Shown: positions 1 through 7,909 of the stretch, one piece after another | How positions within the stretch are numbered: the stretch's first letter is position 1 | Layout of the letters: each line of letters begins with the position of its first letter | NCBI GenBank assembly: GCA_964592255.1 | Contig: CAZQCI010000016.1 | Coordinates: 1 to 31,559, forward strand | DNA from: CAZQCI01 sp964592255 | GTDB taxonomy: Bacteria > UBA10199 > SBBF01 | DNA length: 31,559 nt | Reading direction: 5' to 3' | Translations under genes and position numbers: made by a program | The notes under the pieces: model-generated | What the model saw: only the letters and a program-made list of their open reading frames with translations | Database searches by the model: none | Told to the model about the DNA's origin: nothing

Positions 1-442
1 TCCTAAAGTGCTTGTGGAAGTAGATGGGAAACAGATTCTGATTAAGCGCAAGGATGACAGCCGTGAATCCCGTCAATTGCATGGAGTAACGCGGGCCTTG
101 GTGAGTAACTTTATTACGGGTTATTCCGAAGGCTTTACAAAAACCATGGATATCCAAGGGGTTGGTTATCGTGCAGAAGTAAAAGGAAGCACACTTCATT
201 TAACTCTTGGTTTTTCGCATCCTGTGGAATTTCCCATTCCTCAAGGAATTAAGATTACGGTGGAAAAACAAACGCGCCTGATTGTTACAGGAGCCTCTAA
301 AGACTTAGTGGGCCAAACTTCGGCTTCCATCCGTTCGCTCAGACCCCCTGAGCCTTACAAAGGAAAAGGGATTAAGTATGATAACGAAGTGATTCAGCGC
401 AAAGTGGGTAAAGCTGCTGCCGGTGCTGGAGGAGGAAAGTAA
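1..442 (+). CDS. rplF: 50S ribosomal protein L6 (5' truncated by window edge)
   Basis: L6 is a large-subunit protein that binds 23S rRNA near the factor-binding site and the sarcin-ricin loop. The visible part contains the second L6 domain, with the family signature around GYRAEVKG, LGFSHPVEFPIP and ending ASIRSLRPPEPYKGKGIKY. The reading frame is open from base 2 (codons P-K-V-L-V), so the GTG at 8 is not the real start and the gene begins outside the window. The C-terminus ends in an Ala/Gly tail (KAAAGAGGGK), a little longer than usual. It is followed one base later by rplR, whose Shine-Dalgarno (GGAGGAAAG) lies inside the last L6 codons, so the two are probably translationally coupled. 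Confidence 0.97.
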   Translation, partial: PKVLVEVDGKQILIKRKDDSRESRQLHGVTRALVSNFITGYSEGFTKTMDIQGVGYRAEVKGSTLHLTLGFSHPVEFPIPQGIKITVEKQTRLIVTGASKDLVGQTSASIRSLRPPEPYKGKGIKYDNEVIQRKVGKAAAGAGGGK

Positions 443-443
443 T

Positions 444-791
444 ATGTCAGAATCTAAATTGGATAGTCGTCTTAAAAGAAAAAACCGTATTCGCAAAAAA
501 TTGTTTGGAACCCCTGAACGTCCACGTTTGTCGGTTTACCGCAGTTTGCGTTATGTTTATGCCCAGATCATTGATGATCTCAACGGTAAAACATTAGCCT
601 CTGCCAGTTCTTTGGAAGTTAAAAAAGGGGGCGGCAATAAGAAGTCGGCCGAAATGGTAGGGCAAGCTTTGGCGCAAAAAGCCAAAAGCCTTAATATTGA
701 AAATGTGGCTTTTGATCGTAATGGTTTTCTCTATCATGGAGCTGTGCAATCTTTGGCTGAAGCCGCTCGCAAGGAAGGACTAAAATTTTAG
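444..791 (+). CDS. rplR: 50S ribosomal protein L18
   Basis: L18 binds 5S rRNA and helps dock it on the large subunit with L5. The 115-residue product has the basic N-terminus (RLKRKNRIRKKL) and the family core RPRLSVYRSLRYVYAQIIDD...TLASASS, with the C-terminal FDRNGFLYHGAVQSLAEAARKEGLKF. The start at ATG 444 is chosen because it follows a strong GGAGGAAAG at 431-439 and matches the usual L18 length; the frame stays open upstream into rplF. The gene order rplF-rplR-rpsE is the standard spc-operon order. Confidence 0.97.
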   Translation: MSESKLDSRLKRKNRIRKKLFGTPERPRLSVYRSLRYVYAQIIDDLNGKTLASASSLEVKKGGGNKKSAEMVGQALAQKAKSLNIENVAFDRNGFLYHGAVQSLAEAARKEGLKF

Positions 792-901
792 TTAAAAAAT
801 AATGAGTAACTCCTCTTTAAGTCTCTCTTATTATTTAAGAGGGAAAAGAAAACTCTTCTTCAACATAAGGGGAGATGAGGCGGAGTTAATAAATTAAAAA
901 T

Positions 902-1405
902 ATGGCACAAGAAAATATACCAACAGATGAAGAAGCGGGTGACGGACTGATTGAGCGTATTGTGCATATCAGTCGCGTGGCTAAAGTGGTTAAAGGTGGT
1001 CGCCGGTTTAGCTTTTCCTCGTTAGTGGTAGTAGGTGATGGTCAAGGCCGTGTGGGTTATGGCTTAGGCAAAGCGGCAGAAGTTCCAGATGCCATTAAAA
1101 AAGGCGCTGAACGTGCCAAGAAAAAAATGATTCAAGTGGCGGTGACGCAAACCACCATTCCTCATGACATTGTGGGTCGCTTTGGTTCGGCTCGTGTGTT
1201 GTTGCGTAAAGCTCGTCCTGGTACGGGAGTTATCGCAGGAGGAGTTGTCCGTGCGGTGGTGGAATCTGCCGGTATTCATAATATTTTGTCCAAATGCATT
1301 GGCACTAGCAATCCTCATAACGTGGTGAAAGCTACTTTTGATGCTTTGCAACATTTGGTTACAGAGGATGAACAGATGCCGAAGAAGGGGGCCCTCAATG
1401 CCTAA
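902..1405 (+). CDS. rpsE: 30S ribosomal protein S5
   Basis: S5 is a small-subunit protein involved in decoding fidelity and the mRNA entry helicase activity. The 167 residues contain the S5 N-terminal double-stranded RNA-binding-like domain (ERIVHISRVAKVVKGGRRFSF) and the C-terminal domain (GTGVIAGGVVRAVVESAGIHNILSKCIGTSNPHNVVKAT). An unusual 110-bp gap separates it from rplR, whereas most of the other neighbours nearly touch. The gap holds a weak hairpin, CCTCTT at 812-817 with AAGAGG at 837-842. The purine-rich GGGGAGATGAGGCGGAG stretch lies rather far from the ATG at 902, so initiation strength is uncertain. Confidence 0.96.
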   Translation: MAQENIPTDEEAGDGLIERIVHISRVAKVVKGGRRFSFSSLVVVGDGQGRVGYGLGKAAEVPDAIKKGAERAKKKMIQVAVTQTTIPHDIVGRFGSARVLLRKARPGTGVIAGGVVRAVVESAGIHNILSKCIGTSNPHNVVKATFDALQHLVTEDEQMPKKGALNA

Positions 1406-1586
1406 TAAAATTAAGATTCAATGGGTTAAGAGTGCATCCGGGCGTTCGTTACGTCAAAAAGAAACAGTGAAGGGTTTGGGGTTTACGCGCTTAAACCAGA
1501 TTCGTGAAGTGGTGGATACGCCGGCTTCGCGTGGAATGCTTGAAAAAATTCCGCATATGGTGAAGGTGCTCGATCAAGGAAAATAA
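1398..1586 (+). CDS. rpmD: 50S ribosomal protein L30
   Basis: L30 is a small large-subunit protein. The 62-residue product has the typical form: KIKIQWVKSASGRSLRQKETVKGLGFTRLNQIREVVDTPASRGMLEKIPHMVKV. The start is ATG 1398, which gives the normal family length and begins inside the end of rpsE, an 8-base overlap. Upstream in-frame codons come from reading rpsE in another frame. The overlap indicates translational coupling with S5. Confidence 0.95.
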   Translation: MPNKIKIQWVKSASGRSLRQKETVKGLGFTRLNQIREVVDTPASRGMLEKIPHMVKVLDQGK

Positions 1587-1587
1587 C

Positions 1588-2043
1588 ATGAAACTGAACG
1601 AATTAAGAGCTCCTAAAGGAGCAACTCATGCTAAGAAAAGATTAGGACGCGGTGAATCCTCCGGACATGGAAAAACCTCCGGTAAAGGACACAAAGGACA
1701 AAAAGCGCGTGCTGGTGGGTACCATAAAGTTGGATTTGAAGGCGGTCAGATGCCCCTTCATCGTCGTCTCCCTAAGCGCGGATTTTTTAATTTGTTCCGT
1801 GTGGAATACTCTGTGGTAAACGTGGGGGATTTATCGACCTTTAAAGCCAATGATGTGGTGGATGCAGATTCTTTGAAAAAAGCCGGATTATTAAAGAAGA
1901 AAATGGCTGGTTTAAAAATTTTAGGTGATGGTGATATTTCGATTCCTTTAGTTGTTAAAGCCGCTCGTTTTTCTGCATTGGCTAAACAAAAAATCGAAAA
2001 GGCCGGTGGTCAAGCTTTAGTCATTGAAAAGGTGGCAGGTTAA
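1588..2043 (+). CDS. rplO: 50S ribosomal protein L15
   Basis: L15 is a late-assembling 23S rRNA-binding protein. The 151 residues include the Gly/Lys-rich extended N-terminus (RLGRGESSGHGKTSGKGHKGQKARAGG), then FEGGQMPLHRRLPKRGF and a C-terminal globular part ending KIEKAGGQALVIEKVAG. It starts one base after the rpmD stop and lies directly before secY, as in most bacteria. Confidence 0.97.
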   Translation: MKLNELRAPKGATHAKKRLGRGESSGHGKTSGKGHKGQKARAGGYHKVGFEGGQMPLHRRLPKRGFFNLFRVEYSVVNVGDLSTFKANDVVDADSLKKAGLLKKKMAGLKILGDGDISIPLVVKAARFSALAKQKIEKAGGQALVIEKVAG

Positions 2044-2080
2044 TCATGGTGGTTTACACTCTTTTGAAGAGGGGGGCTTA

Positions 2081-3388
2081 GTGAGTGAAGGAGGCGTGCA
2101 AGGTTTAGCCAAACTTCCGGAGTTGAGGAAGCGGATCCTGTTTACCGTAGTTATGTTAGGTATCTACAGGATGGGGATTTTTATTCCCACGCCCGGTATT
2201 AATGGGGATGCGCTTCAAAAATTGTTTTCGCAAGGTTCGCTCTTTGACATTTTTAATATGTTTTCTGGTGGTGCCCTTAAGATGTTTTCCGTTTTTGCTT
2301 TGGGCATTATGCCTTACATCAGTTCTTCCATTATTATTCAGTTACTGACGGTATCTATCCCGGCTTTGCAAAAGCTGTCTAAAGATGGAGAATATGGTCG
2401 TAAAAAAATCACCCAGTACACACGTTATGCAACGGTTGTTTTATCGTTGTTGCAAGGGCTAGGGATTAGCATTGGCTTGAAGCAACAGGGGATGGTGCTT
2501 CCTGGTATTAATGGAGTGACTTATTACCTAAGCACGATGTTTACCTTGGCGGCTGGTACGGCCTTTTTGATGTGGTTGGGTGAGCAAATTTCGGAACGTG
2601 GTATTGGTAACGGAATTTCCCTGATTATTTTTTCCGGTATTGTGACGCGTGTGCCCTCGGCCTTTAGAGATGCTTGGAATACAAAGGAGCAATTTGCCGG
2701 CCTTATTGGGTTTATTGCGTTGCTCGCTTTTATTTTTGCGGTCATCAGCTTGATCATCTTTTTTGAAAGAAGCCAACGGCGTATTCCCATTCAATATGCC
2801 AAACGTGTAGTGGGGCGGAAAATGTATGGGGGGCAAAGCACGCATTTGCCACTTAAATTGAATATGGCGGGAGTTATTCCTCCTATTTTCGCCTCTGCTT
2901 TAATTTCGTTTCCAGCGACTGTAGTGATGTTTTGGAAAACGGAAACAATGCAGGCGGTTGCTAATTCATTAACACGCGGCTGGTTGCATGATGCCTTGTA
3001 TGTACCGCTGATTATTTTCTTTTGTTATTTTTACACGGCGGTCACTTTTAATCCGGTGGATGTTGCGGATGGTTTGAAGAAGAACGGTGGTTATATTCCG
3101 GGTATTCGTCCTGGTAAATCAACTTCCGACTTTATTGATCTTATTTTGAGTCGCATTACGTTGGGAGGGGCCGTTTACATTGCTACCATTGCGATTTTGC
3201 CGACGATCCTTATTCGTGAGTTTGGTATTCCTGGATCGTTGGCTGCCACATTCGGTGGAACTTCTTTATTGATTGTGGTGGGTGTGGCCATGGATACAGT
3301 GGCTCAGATTGAATCGCATCTGCTCAACCGAAGTTATGAAGGATTTTTAGGTGGGCGTGCCGGAAAATTTAAGGGGAGACGCGCGTGA
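2081..3388 (+). CDS. secY: Preprotein translocase subunit SecY
   Basis: SecY is the channel of the SecYEG translocon in the cytoplasmic membrane. The sequence shows the expected multi-pass membrane protein (about ten hydrophobic segments). Diagnostic pieces are LPELRKRILFTVVMLGIYRMGIFIPTPG at the N-terminus, FNMFSGGALKMFSVFALGIMPYISSSIIIQLL, GNGISLIIFSGIV, RRIPIQYAKR and FNPVDVADGLKKNGGYIPGIRPG. I choose the GTG at 2081, giving 435 aa, because a GAAGAGGGGGG stretch at 2066-2076 precedes it at good spacing. A start at TTG 2024 would overlap rplO and add a non-homologous tail. The stop overlaps the adk start by four bases (GTGA), so the genes are coupled. Confidence 0.96.
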   Translation: MSEGGVQGLAKLPELRKRILFTVVMLGIYRMGIFIPTPGINGDALQKLFSQGSLFDIFNMFSGGALKMFSVFALGIMPYISSSIIIQLLTVSIPALQKLSKDGEYGRKKITQYTRYATVVLSLLQGLGISIGLKQQGMVLPGINGVTYYLSTMFTLAAGTAFLMWLGEQISERGIGNGISLIIFSGIVTRVPSAFRDAWNTKEQFAGLIGFIALLAFIFAVISLIIFFERSQRRIPIQYAKRVVGRKMYGGQSTHLPLKLNMAGVIPPIFASALISFPATVVMFWKTETMQAVANSLTRGWLHDALYVPLIIFFCYFYTAVTFNPVDVADGLKKNGGYIPGIRPGKSTSDFIDLILSRITLGGAVYIATIAILPTILIREFGIPGSLAATFGGTSLLIVVGVAMDTVAQIESHLLNRSYEGFLGGRAGKFKGRRA

Positions 3389-4032
3389 ACATCATTTTGT
3401 TGGGGCCTCCTGGAGCCGGCAAAGGAACGCAAGCTCGTAGGCTGACCGAAAAAATGGGGTTGCCGCAAATTTCTACTGGGGAAATTTTAAGAGAAGCCCA
3501 GAACAAAGGAACCGAGTTAGGCCGACAAGCGGCATTGTTTATGAAAGAAGGAAAGTTGGTTCCTGACGAAGTTGTTATTGGTATTATTGCTGAGCGTTTG
3601 AAACAAGCGGATTGCCGTAAAGGTTATATTCTTGATGGTTTTCCTCGGACCTTGTCTCAAGCACAGGCCTTAAAAAAAATTTTGGATGAAAATGGCAGTC
3701 GGGTGAATGTAGTGCTTAACTTTAAAATTCCCGATGCCGATGTAGTGCGGCGATTATCCGGACGCCGAGTATGTACAGAATGTGGAACGGGCTACCATGT
3801 TGCTTTTTCTCCGTCGAAAACAACGGGAAAATGTGACCGTTGTTCCGGAAGTTTAGTTCAGCGCGATGATGATCGTGAAGAAACCATTCAAAAACGTTTG
3901 AGTGTGTATCATCAGCAGACGGCTCCTTTGATCGATTTTTATCGGTCACAAGATTTATTGAAAGATGTGGATGGAGTTGGTGAGTTGCCAGTGGTTTTTA
4001 AACGAATGGATGATGCCTTAGGAATGACATGA
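3385..4032 (+). CDS. adk: Adenylate kinase
   Basis: Adenylate kinase catalyses ATP + AMP = 2 ADP in the cytoplasm. The 215-residue protein has the P-loop GPPGAGKGT (residues 7-15), the AMP-binding DGFPRT (84-89) and a long LID domain. The LID carries a four-cysteine zinc site: C130-X2-C133 and C150-X2-C153. This is the zinc-bearing LID variant, whereas E. coli Adk lacks these cysteines. It starts with GTG overlapping the secY stop and ends overlapping the map start (ATGA). Its place between secY and map is common in many bacterial phyla. Confidence 0.97.
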   Translation: MNIILLGPPGAGKGTQARRLTEKMGLPQISTGEILREAQNKGTELGRQAALFMKEGKLVPDEVVIGIIAERLKQADCRKGYILDGFPRTLSQAQALKKILDENGSRVNVVLNFKIPDADVVRRLSGRRVCTECGTGYHVAFSPSKTTGKCDRCSGSLVQRDDDREETIQKRLSVYHQQTAPLIDFYRSQDLLKDVDGVGELPVVFKRMDDALGMT

Positions 4033-4775
4033 TTATTTTAAAGTCGCCTCAAGAAATAGATCAGATGGCCAAAGCAGGGCGCATCGTAGGCGAAGTTCTT
4101 TTAAAACTGAAAGAGGAAGTTGCTCCGGGAATTACCACTGATGATTTAGACCGGATTGCTGAAGAGATGATTCGAAAAAAAGGGGGGATTCCTACTTTTA
4201 TCGGATATCGAGGTTATCCTAAGTCATTGTGTACTTCGGTAAATGAACAAGTGGTTCATGGTATTCCTTCAAACTTGGTGCTGAAGGAAGGTGATATTGT
4301 CGGTATCGATTTAGGGGTGACTTTTGGGGGTTATGTTGGTGATTCGGCTGTGACAGTCCCTGTGGGAGTTATCCAGCCCGAGGCTGAAAAATTGTTGAAA
4401 GTAACCCAAGAGTCATTAGAGAAGGGCATTGAACAAGTTGTTGACGGCAAACGTTTAGGAGATATTGGTTATGCCGTTCAAAGCCATGCTGAAGCGGCTG
4501 GGTTTTCTGTGGTTCGTGACTTTGTGGGCCATGGTATTGGACGAGCGATGCACGAAGAACCTCAGGTTCCTAATTTTGGCAAGCCGGGCACCGGCCCTCG
4601 TATTAAAGTCGGCATGGTTTTAGCGATTGAGCCGATGGTGAATGTGGGAACTCCGGAGGTTTTAACTCTTTCGGATGGATGGACGGTGGTGACGAAGGAT
4701 AGAAAGTTATCGGCTCATTTTGAGCACACCATAGCTTGTACTGCTGATGGACCACGGGTATTAACCAGACTGTAA
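4029..4775 (+). CDS. map: Methionine aminopeptidase, type I
   Basis: This cytoplasmic metallopeptidase removes the initiator methionine from nascent proteins. The 248 residues carry the pita-bread fold motifs: VNEQVVHGIPS with the conserved His77, GDIVGIDLGVTFGGYVGDSAVT, FVGHGIGRAMHEEP, VLAIEPMVNVG and SAHFEHTIACT. The five metal ligands are visible as D94, D105, H168, E201 and E232. The start overlaps the adk stop (ATGA), and infA follows after 8 bases. There is no N-terminal SH3-binding or zinc-finger extension, so it is the short type Ia form. Confidence 0.97.
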   Translation: MIILKSPQEIDQMAKAGRIVGEVLLKLKEEVAPGITTDDLDRIAEEMIRKKGGIPTFIGYRGYPKSLCTSVNEQVVHGIPSNLVLKEGDIVGIDLGVTFGGYVGDSAVTVPVGVIQPEAEKLLKVTQESLEKGIEQVVDGKRLGDIGYAVQSHAEAAGFSVVRDFVGHGIGRAMHEEPQVPNFGKPGTGPRIKVGMVLAIEPMVNVGTPEVLTLSDGWTVVTKDRKLSAHFEHTIACTADGPRVLTRL

Positions 4776-4783
4776 AAGGATGA

Positions 4784-5002
4784 ATGGCTAAAGAAGAAGC
4801 AATAGAATTAGAAGGGACTGTTTTGGAACCTTTGCCGAATGCTATGTTCCAAGTGCAGTTGGATAATGGACATAAAGTGTTGGCCCATATTTCTGGGAAG
4901 ATGAGAATGCATTTTATTAAAATTCTTCCTGGAGACAAAGTGAGAGTAGAACTGTCTCCTTATGATTTAAACCGGGGGCGCATCACATATCGGGCGAAAT
5001 AG
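4784..5002 (+). CDS. infA: Translation initiation factor IF-1
   Basis: IF-1 binds the 30S A site during initiation. The 72-residue OB-fold protein matches the family along its whole length: EEAIELEGTVLEPLPNAMFQVQLDNGHKVLAHISGKMRMHFIKILPGDKVRVELSPYDLNRGRITYR. The start ATG at 4784 follows AAAGGATGA. It lies between map and rpmJ, the normal place in this operon type. Confidence 0.97.
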   Translation: MAKEEAIELEGTVLEPLPNAMFQVQLDNGHKVLAHISGKMRMHFIKILPGDKVRVELSPYDLNRGRITYRAK

Positions 5003-5011
5003 AGATGGCCC

Positions 5012-5061
5012 TTCGATAGGCTCAGGGTGTCCTCTAAGATGGACATAGTGAGATTGTCGAA
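5012..5061 (+). repeat. Palindromic intergenic element between infA and rpmJ
   Basis: Two 21-base arms, 5012-5032 (starting TTCGATAGGCTCAG, ending TGTCC) and 5041-5061 (starting GGACATAGTGAG, ending TTGTCGAA), form an imperfect hairpin around an 8-base loop. Paired blocks are TTCGA/TCGAA, CTCA/TGAG and TGTCC/GGACA. The TTCGA-[CT]-A-GG-CTCAGGG type of core resembles a dispersed palindromic repeat seen in many environmental genomes, which is recalled family knowledge and was not searched here. There is no T-run, so it is not an obvious terminator; it may be a REP/MITE-like insertion or an mRNA-processing hairpin. Confidence 0.55.
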
Positions 5062-5071
5062 CCATGAATTT

Positions 5072-5185
5072 ATGAAAGTACGTTCTTCAGTAAAAAAAAT
5101 TTGTGATCAGTGCAAAATTATCCGTAGAAATGGAATTGTGCGGATTATTTGTAAAAATAAAAGACACAAACAGAAACAAGGTTGA
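5072..5185 (+). CDS. rpmJ: 50S ribosomal protein L36 (zinc-ribbon form)
   Basis: This is a 37-codon gene starting at ATG 5072: MKVRSSVKKICDQCKIIRR... ending KNKRHKQKQG. It shows the complete zinc-ribbon of the C+ form: Cys11-X2-Cys14, Cys27 and His32. L36 binds 23S rRNA in the large subunit. It lies between infA and rpsM as in the standard alpha/spc junction. No clear Shine-Dalgarno is visible just upstream, where the palindromic element ends 10 bases before the start. Confidence 0.95.
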   Translation: MKVRSSVKKICDQCKIIRRNGIVRIICKNKRHKQKQG

Positions 5186-5202
5186 TTCCTGAAAGAGATG
5201 GT

Positions 5203-5251
5203 GTGAAGCGGATCTGTATTTATCAGATTGCTTCACGCTTCACGCTTCACG
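5203..5251 (+). promoter_or_regulatory. Hairpin plus triple 7-mer in the rpsM leader
   Basis: GTGAAGCGGATCTG (5203-5216) pairs almost perfectly with CAGATTGCTTCAC (5225-5237) around a short A/T loop. The right arm is continued by three tandem copies of CTTCACG at 5231-5237, 5238-5244 and 5245-5251. The hairpin 5' arm (GTGAAGC) could therefore pair with any of the three copies, giving alternative structures. The position is just before rpsM, where S4 autoregulates the alpha operon in E. coli, so a regulatory role is possible but is inference only. There is no T-run to support a terminator. Confidence 0.4.
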
Positions 5252-5266
5252 AATAACGAACGAATA

Positions 5267-5650
5267 ATGCCAAGAATAGCTGGAGTTGATATCCCTGGAA
5301 AAAAACGCATTGAAGTGGCGTTGACTTATGTTTACGGCATCGGCAAAACCCGCGCTAAAGATATTTTGAATGCGACGGGAATTTCCCCTGATGTGCGTGC
5401 CGAAAAGTTAACCGATGATGAGGTGGCTAAAATTCGTTCCACGATTGATGCGAATTATCAAGTAGAAGGAAATTTACGTCGTGAAGTTTCTGTCAATATT
5501 AAGCGTTTGATGGATTTGGGGTCTTACCGTGGTTCGCGACATAAAAAGAGTTTGCCGGTCCGAGGTCAGAGAACCAAGACTAATTCAAGAACAAGAAAAG
5601 GTCCCCGTAAGACGGTAGCCGGTAAGAAGAAAGCCCCAGGGCCGAATTAG
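5267..5650 (+). CDS. rpsM: 30S ribosomal protein S13
   Basis: S13 sits in the small-subunit head and contacts the P-site tRNA and L5. The start is ATG 5267 (MPRIAGVDIPGKKRIEVALTYVYGIG), which matches the family N-terminus; the in-frame ATG at 5228 would only add repeat-encoded residues. The product is 127 residues and contains the helix-two-turns-helix region, LMDLGSYRGSRHKKSLPVRGQRTKTNSRTRKGPRKT, and a basic tail. No good Shine-Dalgarno precedes the start, which is unusual for a highly expressed gene, so leader structure may matter. Confidence 0.96.
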   Translation: MPRIAGVDIPGKKRIEVALTYVYGIGKTRAKDILNATGISPDVRAEKLTDDEVAKIRSTIDANYQVEGNLRREVSVNIKRLMDLGSYRGSRHKKSLPVRGQRTKTNSRTRKGPRKTVAGKKKAPGPN

Positions 5651-5728
5651 TAGATAGTCGATGGTTGATTGTTGATGGATGATCGATACCCGATCTCTCA
5701 TCAGCAGTCCACGATCAGCAGAAAAAAT

Positions 5729-6193
5729 ATGGCAAAAGAAAAATTACCCACAGTCAGCGGAGATGCTGAAGGCAAAAAAACAGCCGGAGCCTCTGGAGCT
5801 GCGGGCAAAAAAACTGGTTATAAAAAGAAGAAGAAGGTCCGTAAGAATATATCCTCCGGGGTGATTCATGTTCAGGCCAGCTTCAACAACACGATCATCA
5901 CCATTAGTGATTCGCAAGGGAATGCTATTTGTTGGAGTTCTGCCGGATCCCGTGGTTTTAAGGGTTCTCGTAAGTCCACACCCTTTGCTGCTCAGATTGC
6001 TGCTGATGATGCTGCTCGCAAAGCATTAGAGCATGGGGTTCGTACAGCGATTGCTTTTGTGACCGGCCCGGGTGGAGGGCGCGAATCGGCTTTGCGTGCC
6101 ATTGCCTCAGCTGGTATCCGCATTACTCGTATTCAAGATGTGACGCCCATTCCTCATAACGGATGCCGTCCCCCGAAAAGGAGAAGAGTGTAA
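5729..6193 (+). CDS. rpsK: 30S ribosomal protein S11
   Basis: S11 is a small-subunit platform protein close to the E site. From ATG 5729 the product has 154 residues, longer than the usual ~130. The extra is a Lys/Gly/Ala-rich N-terminal extension (about residues 1-38) before the conserved core SSGVIHVQASFNNTIITISDSQGN. The core then shows WSSAGSRGFKGSRKSTPFAAQ, VTGPGGGRESALRAI and the C-terminus DVTPIPHNGCRPPKRRRV. The upstream 78-bp gap is rich in GATCGAT-like, partly self-complementary sequence. rpsD begins two bases after the stop. Confidence 0.96.
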   Translation: MAKEKLPTVSGDAEGKKTAGASGAAGKKTGYKKKKKVRKNISSGVIHVQASFNNTIITISDSQGNAICWSSAGSRGFKGSRKSTPFAAQIAADDAARKALEHGVRTAIAFVTGPGGGRESALRAIASAGIRITRIQDVTPIPHNGCRPPKRRRV

Positions 6194-6194
6194 T

Positions 6195-6824
6195 ATGGCT
6201 AGATATAAAGAATCAGTATGCCGTCTTTGTCGGCGTGAAGGTTTAAAGTTGTTCCTCAAGGGTGACCGCTGTTACAGCGAAAAGTGCGCCATTGAACGGC
6301 GTGAATATGCCCCTGGTCAGCATGGTCAAGAACGTCGTACGAAGCTTTCAGAATACGGTGTTCAATTGCGTGAAAAACAAAAAGTTCGTCGTATTTATGG
6401 TGTGTTGGAACGTCAGTTTCAAAAAACTTTCGACCGTGCGGAACGCCAAAAAGGAGAGACAGGTAAAAATCTTATTCGTCTTTTAGAGTCTCGTTTGGAT
6501 AATGTCGCCTATCGTAGTGGTTTGGCCAACTCCAGAAACGAAGCTCGTCTTTTGGTGACTCAAGGACATTTTTTGGTTAACGGTAAGTCGGTTAACATTC
6601 CTTCTGCTCGCGTTAAAGCTGGAGATGTGGTGAGTGTGAAGGAGAAAAGCCGTAAGATGACCCGAATTGCAGCTTCTCTGGAAGCTAGCGAACGACGTGG
6701 TATTCCTGAATGGTTGACAGTGGATCGTGCGGCCATGACGGTTAATATCCAGGCGCTTCCGGAGCGAGAACAAGTGACTCTGCCGATGGAAGAGCAGCTG
6801 ATTGTTGAATACTATTCAAAATAA
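6195..6824 (+). CDS. rpsD: 30S ribosomal protein S4 (zinc-binding form)
   Basis: S4 nucleates 30S assembly and in many bacteria represses its own operon. The 209 residues show an N-terminal four-cysteine cluster at C9, C12, C26 and C31, the zinc-binding form known from Thermus. They also show EYAPGQHGQ, LLESRLDNVAYRSGLANSRNEARLLVTQGHFLVNGKSVNIPS (the S4 RNA-binding domain) and the C-terminal LPMEEQLIVEYYSK. The start at 6195 is two bases after the rpsK stop, with GGAG in the last rpsK codons as its ribosome binding site. Confidence 0.97.
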   Translation: MARYKESVCRLCRREGLKLFLKGDRCYSEKCAIERREYAPGQHGQERRTKLSEYGVQLREKQKVRRIYGVLERQFQKTFDRAERQKGETGKNLIRLLESRLDNVAYRSGLANSRNEARLLVTQGHFLVNGKSVNIPSARVKAGDVVSVKEKSRKMTRIAASLEASERRGIPEWLTVDRAAMTVNIQALPEREQVTLPMEEQLIVEYYSK

Positions 6825-6871
6825 TTTGATTCATTTACTAATTTTACTCATTTTACCAATGGAGGGTTTCC

Positions 6872-7894
6872 ATGAGCCTTATTTATAAAAACTGGCGTAG
6901 TCTGATTAAACCGAGATTTTTATCTGTTGATAAAGATTCCCGCACCGCTGTTTACGGCAAGTTTACAGCAAAACCGTTGGAACGTGGTTTTGGTTTAACT
7001 TTAGGTAACGCTATTCGACGTGTGTTGCTTTCATCTCTGCAAGGAGCCTCAATCGTTTCGGTTAAAATTGATGGTGTATTGCACGAGTTTTCAAGCATTC
7101 CTGGGGTTAAAGAAGATGTGACCAACATTATTCTTAACTTGAAAGAGTTGAAGCTTAAGTTGCTGCAAGGTGAGTCGGCTACGATCACGCTTACGGCTCA
7201 AGGCCCTGGTAATGTCATGGCTAAGGACATTAATACTGGTGGGTTAGTGGAAATTATGAACCCCGACCATGTGATTGCTACTTTGGGTGAAGAAGCCAAA
7301 ATCAACATGGAGATGAAAGTTAAAATGGGCAAGGGCTATGAGTTGGCCGAAAAGAATAAAGAATCCGATTCATCCGTGGGTACTATTTTTGTTGATGCTA
7401 ATTTTTCACCGATTGAACGCGTCAATTACAACGTAACCAATGCTCGCGTTGGACAAATTACCGATTACGACGCACTCACTTTGGAAGTGTGGACCAATGG
7501 AGCTGTGCTTCCAGAAGATGCGGTTGCGTTTGCTTCCAAAATTCTTAAGGATCAATTGCAGGTGTTTATCAACTTCCAAGAAGGCGAAGAGCCGGAAATT
7601 GAAGAAAAACCGGTTGAGGTGGTTCGTGTTAACGAAAATCTTAATCGTCGTGTAGAAGAGTTAGAATTGTCTGTTCGTTCGGCGAACTGCTTACAAAATG
7701 CCAATATCCGCTTTATTGGAGAGTTGGTACAAAAGAGCGAGTCGGAAATGTTGAAAACCAAAAATTTCGGACGTAAGTCGCTTAACGAAATTAAAGAAAT
7801 CTTGACCGAAATGGGATTGGGCTTAGGGATGAAGATCGACGACTGGTCGCTTCCCACTGAAGAGGCTGCTCCTAAAAAAGAAGAAATATTTTAA
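6872..7894 (+). CDS. rpoA: DNA-directed RNA polymerase subunit alpha
   Basis: The alpha subunit dimer is the assembly platform of RNA polymerase, and its C-terminal domain contacts UP elements and activators. The 340 residues contain the N-terminal dimerisation domain (KPLERGFGLTLGNAIRRVLLSSLQGASIVSVKIDGVLHEFSSIPGVKEDVTNIILNLK; to about residue 235). A linker rich in Glu follows, then the C-terminal domain (LELSVRSANCLQNANIRFIGELVQKSESEMLKTKNFGRKSLNEIKEIL). The ATG at 6872 follows GGAGGG at good spacing. The 47-bp gap after rpsD is AT-rich. Confidence 0.98.
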   Translation: MSLIYKNWRSLIKPRFLSVDKDSRTAVYGKFTAKPLERGFGLTLGNAIRRVLLSSLQGASIVSVKIDGVLHEFSSIPGVKEDVTNIILNLKELKLKLLQGESATITLTAQGPGNVMAKDINTGGLVEIMNPDHVIATLGEEAKINMEMKVKMGKGYELAEKNKESDSSVGTIFVDANFSPIERVNYNVTNARVGQITDYDALTLEVWTNGAVLPEDAVAFASKILKDQLQVFINFQEGEEPEIEEKPVEVVRVNENLNRRVEELELSVRSANCLQNANIRFIGELVQKSESEMLKTKNFGRKSLNEIKEILTEMGLGLGMKIDDWSLPTEEAAPKKEEIF

Positions 7895-7909
7895 CCGGGA
7901 CTTTTATTT

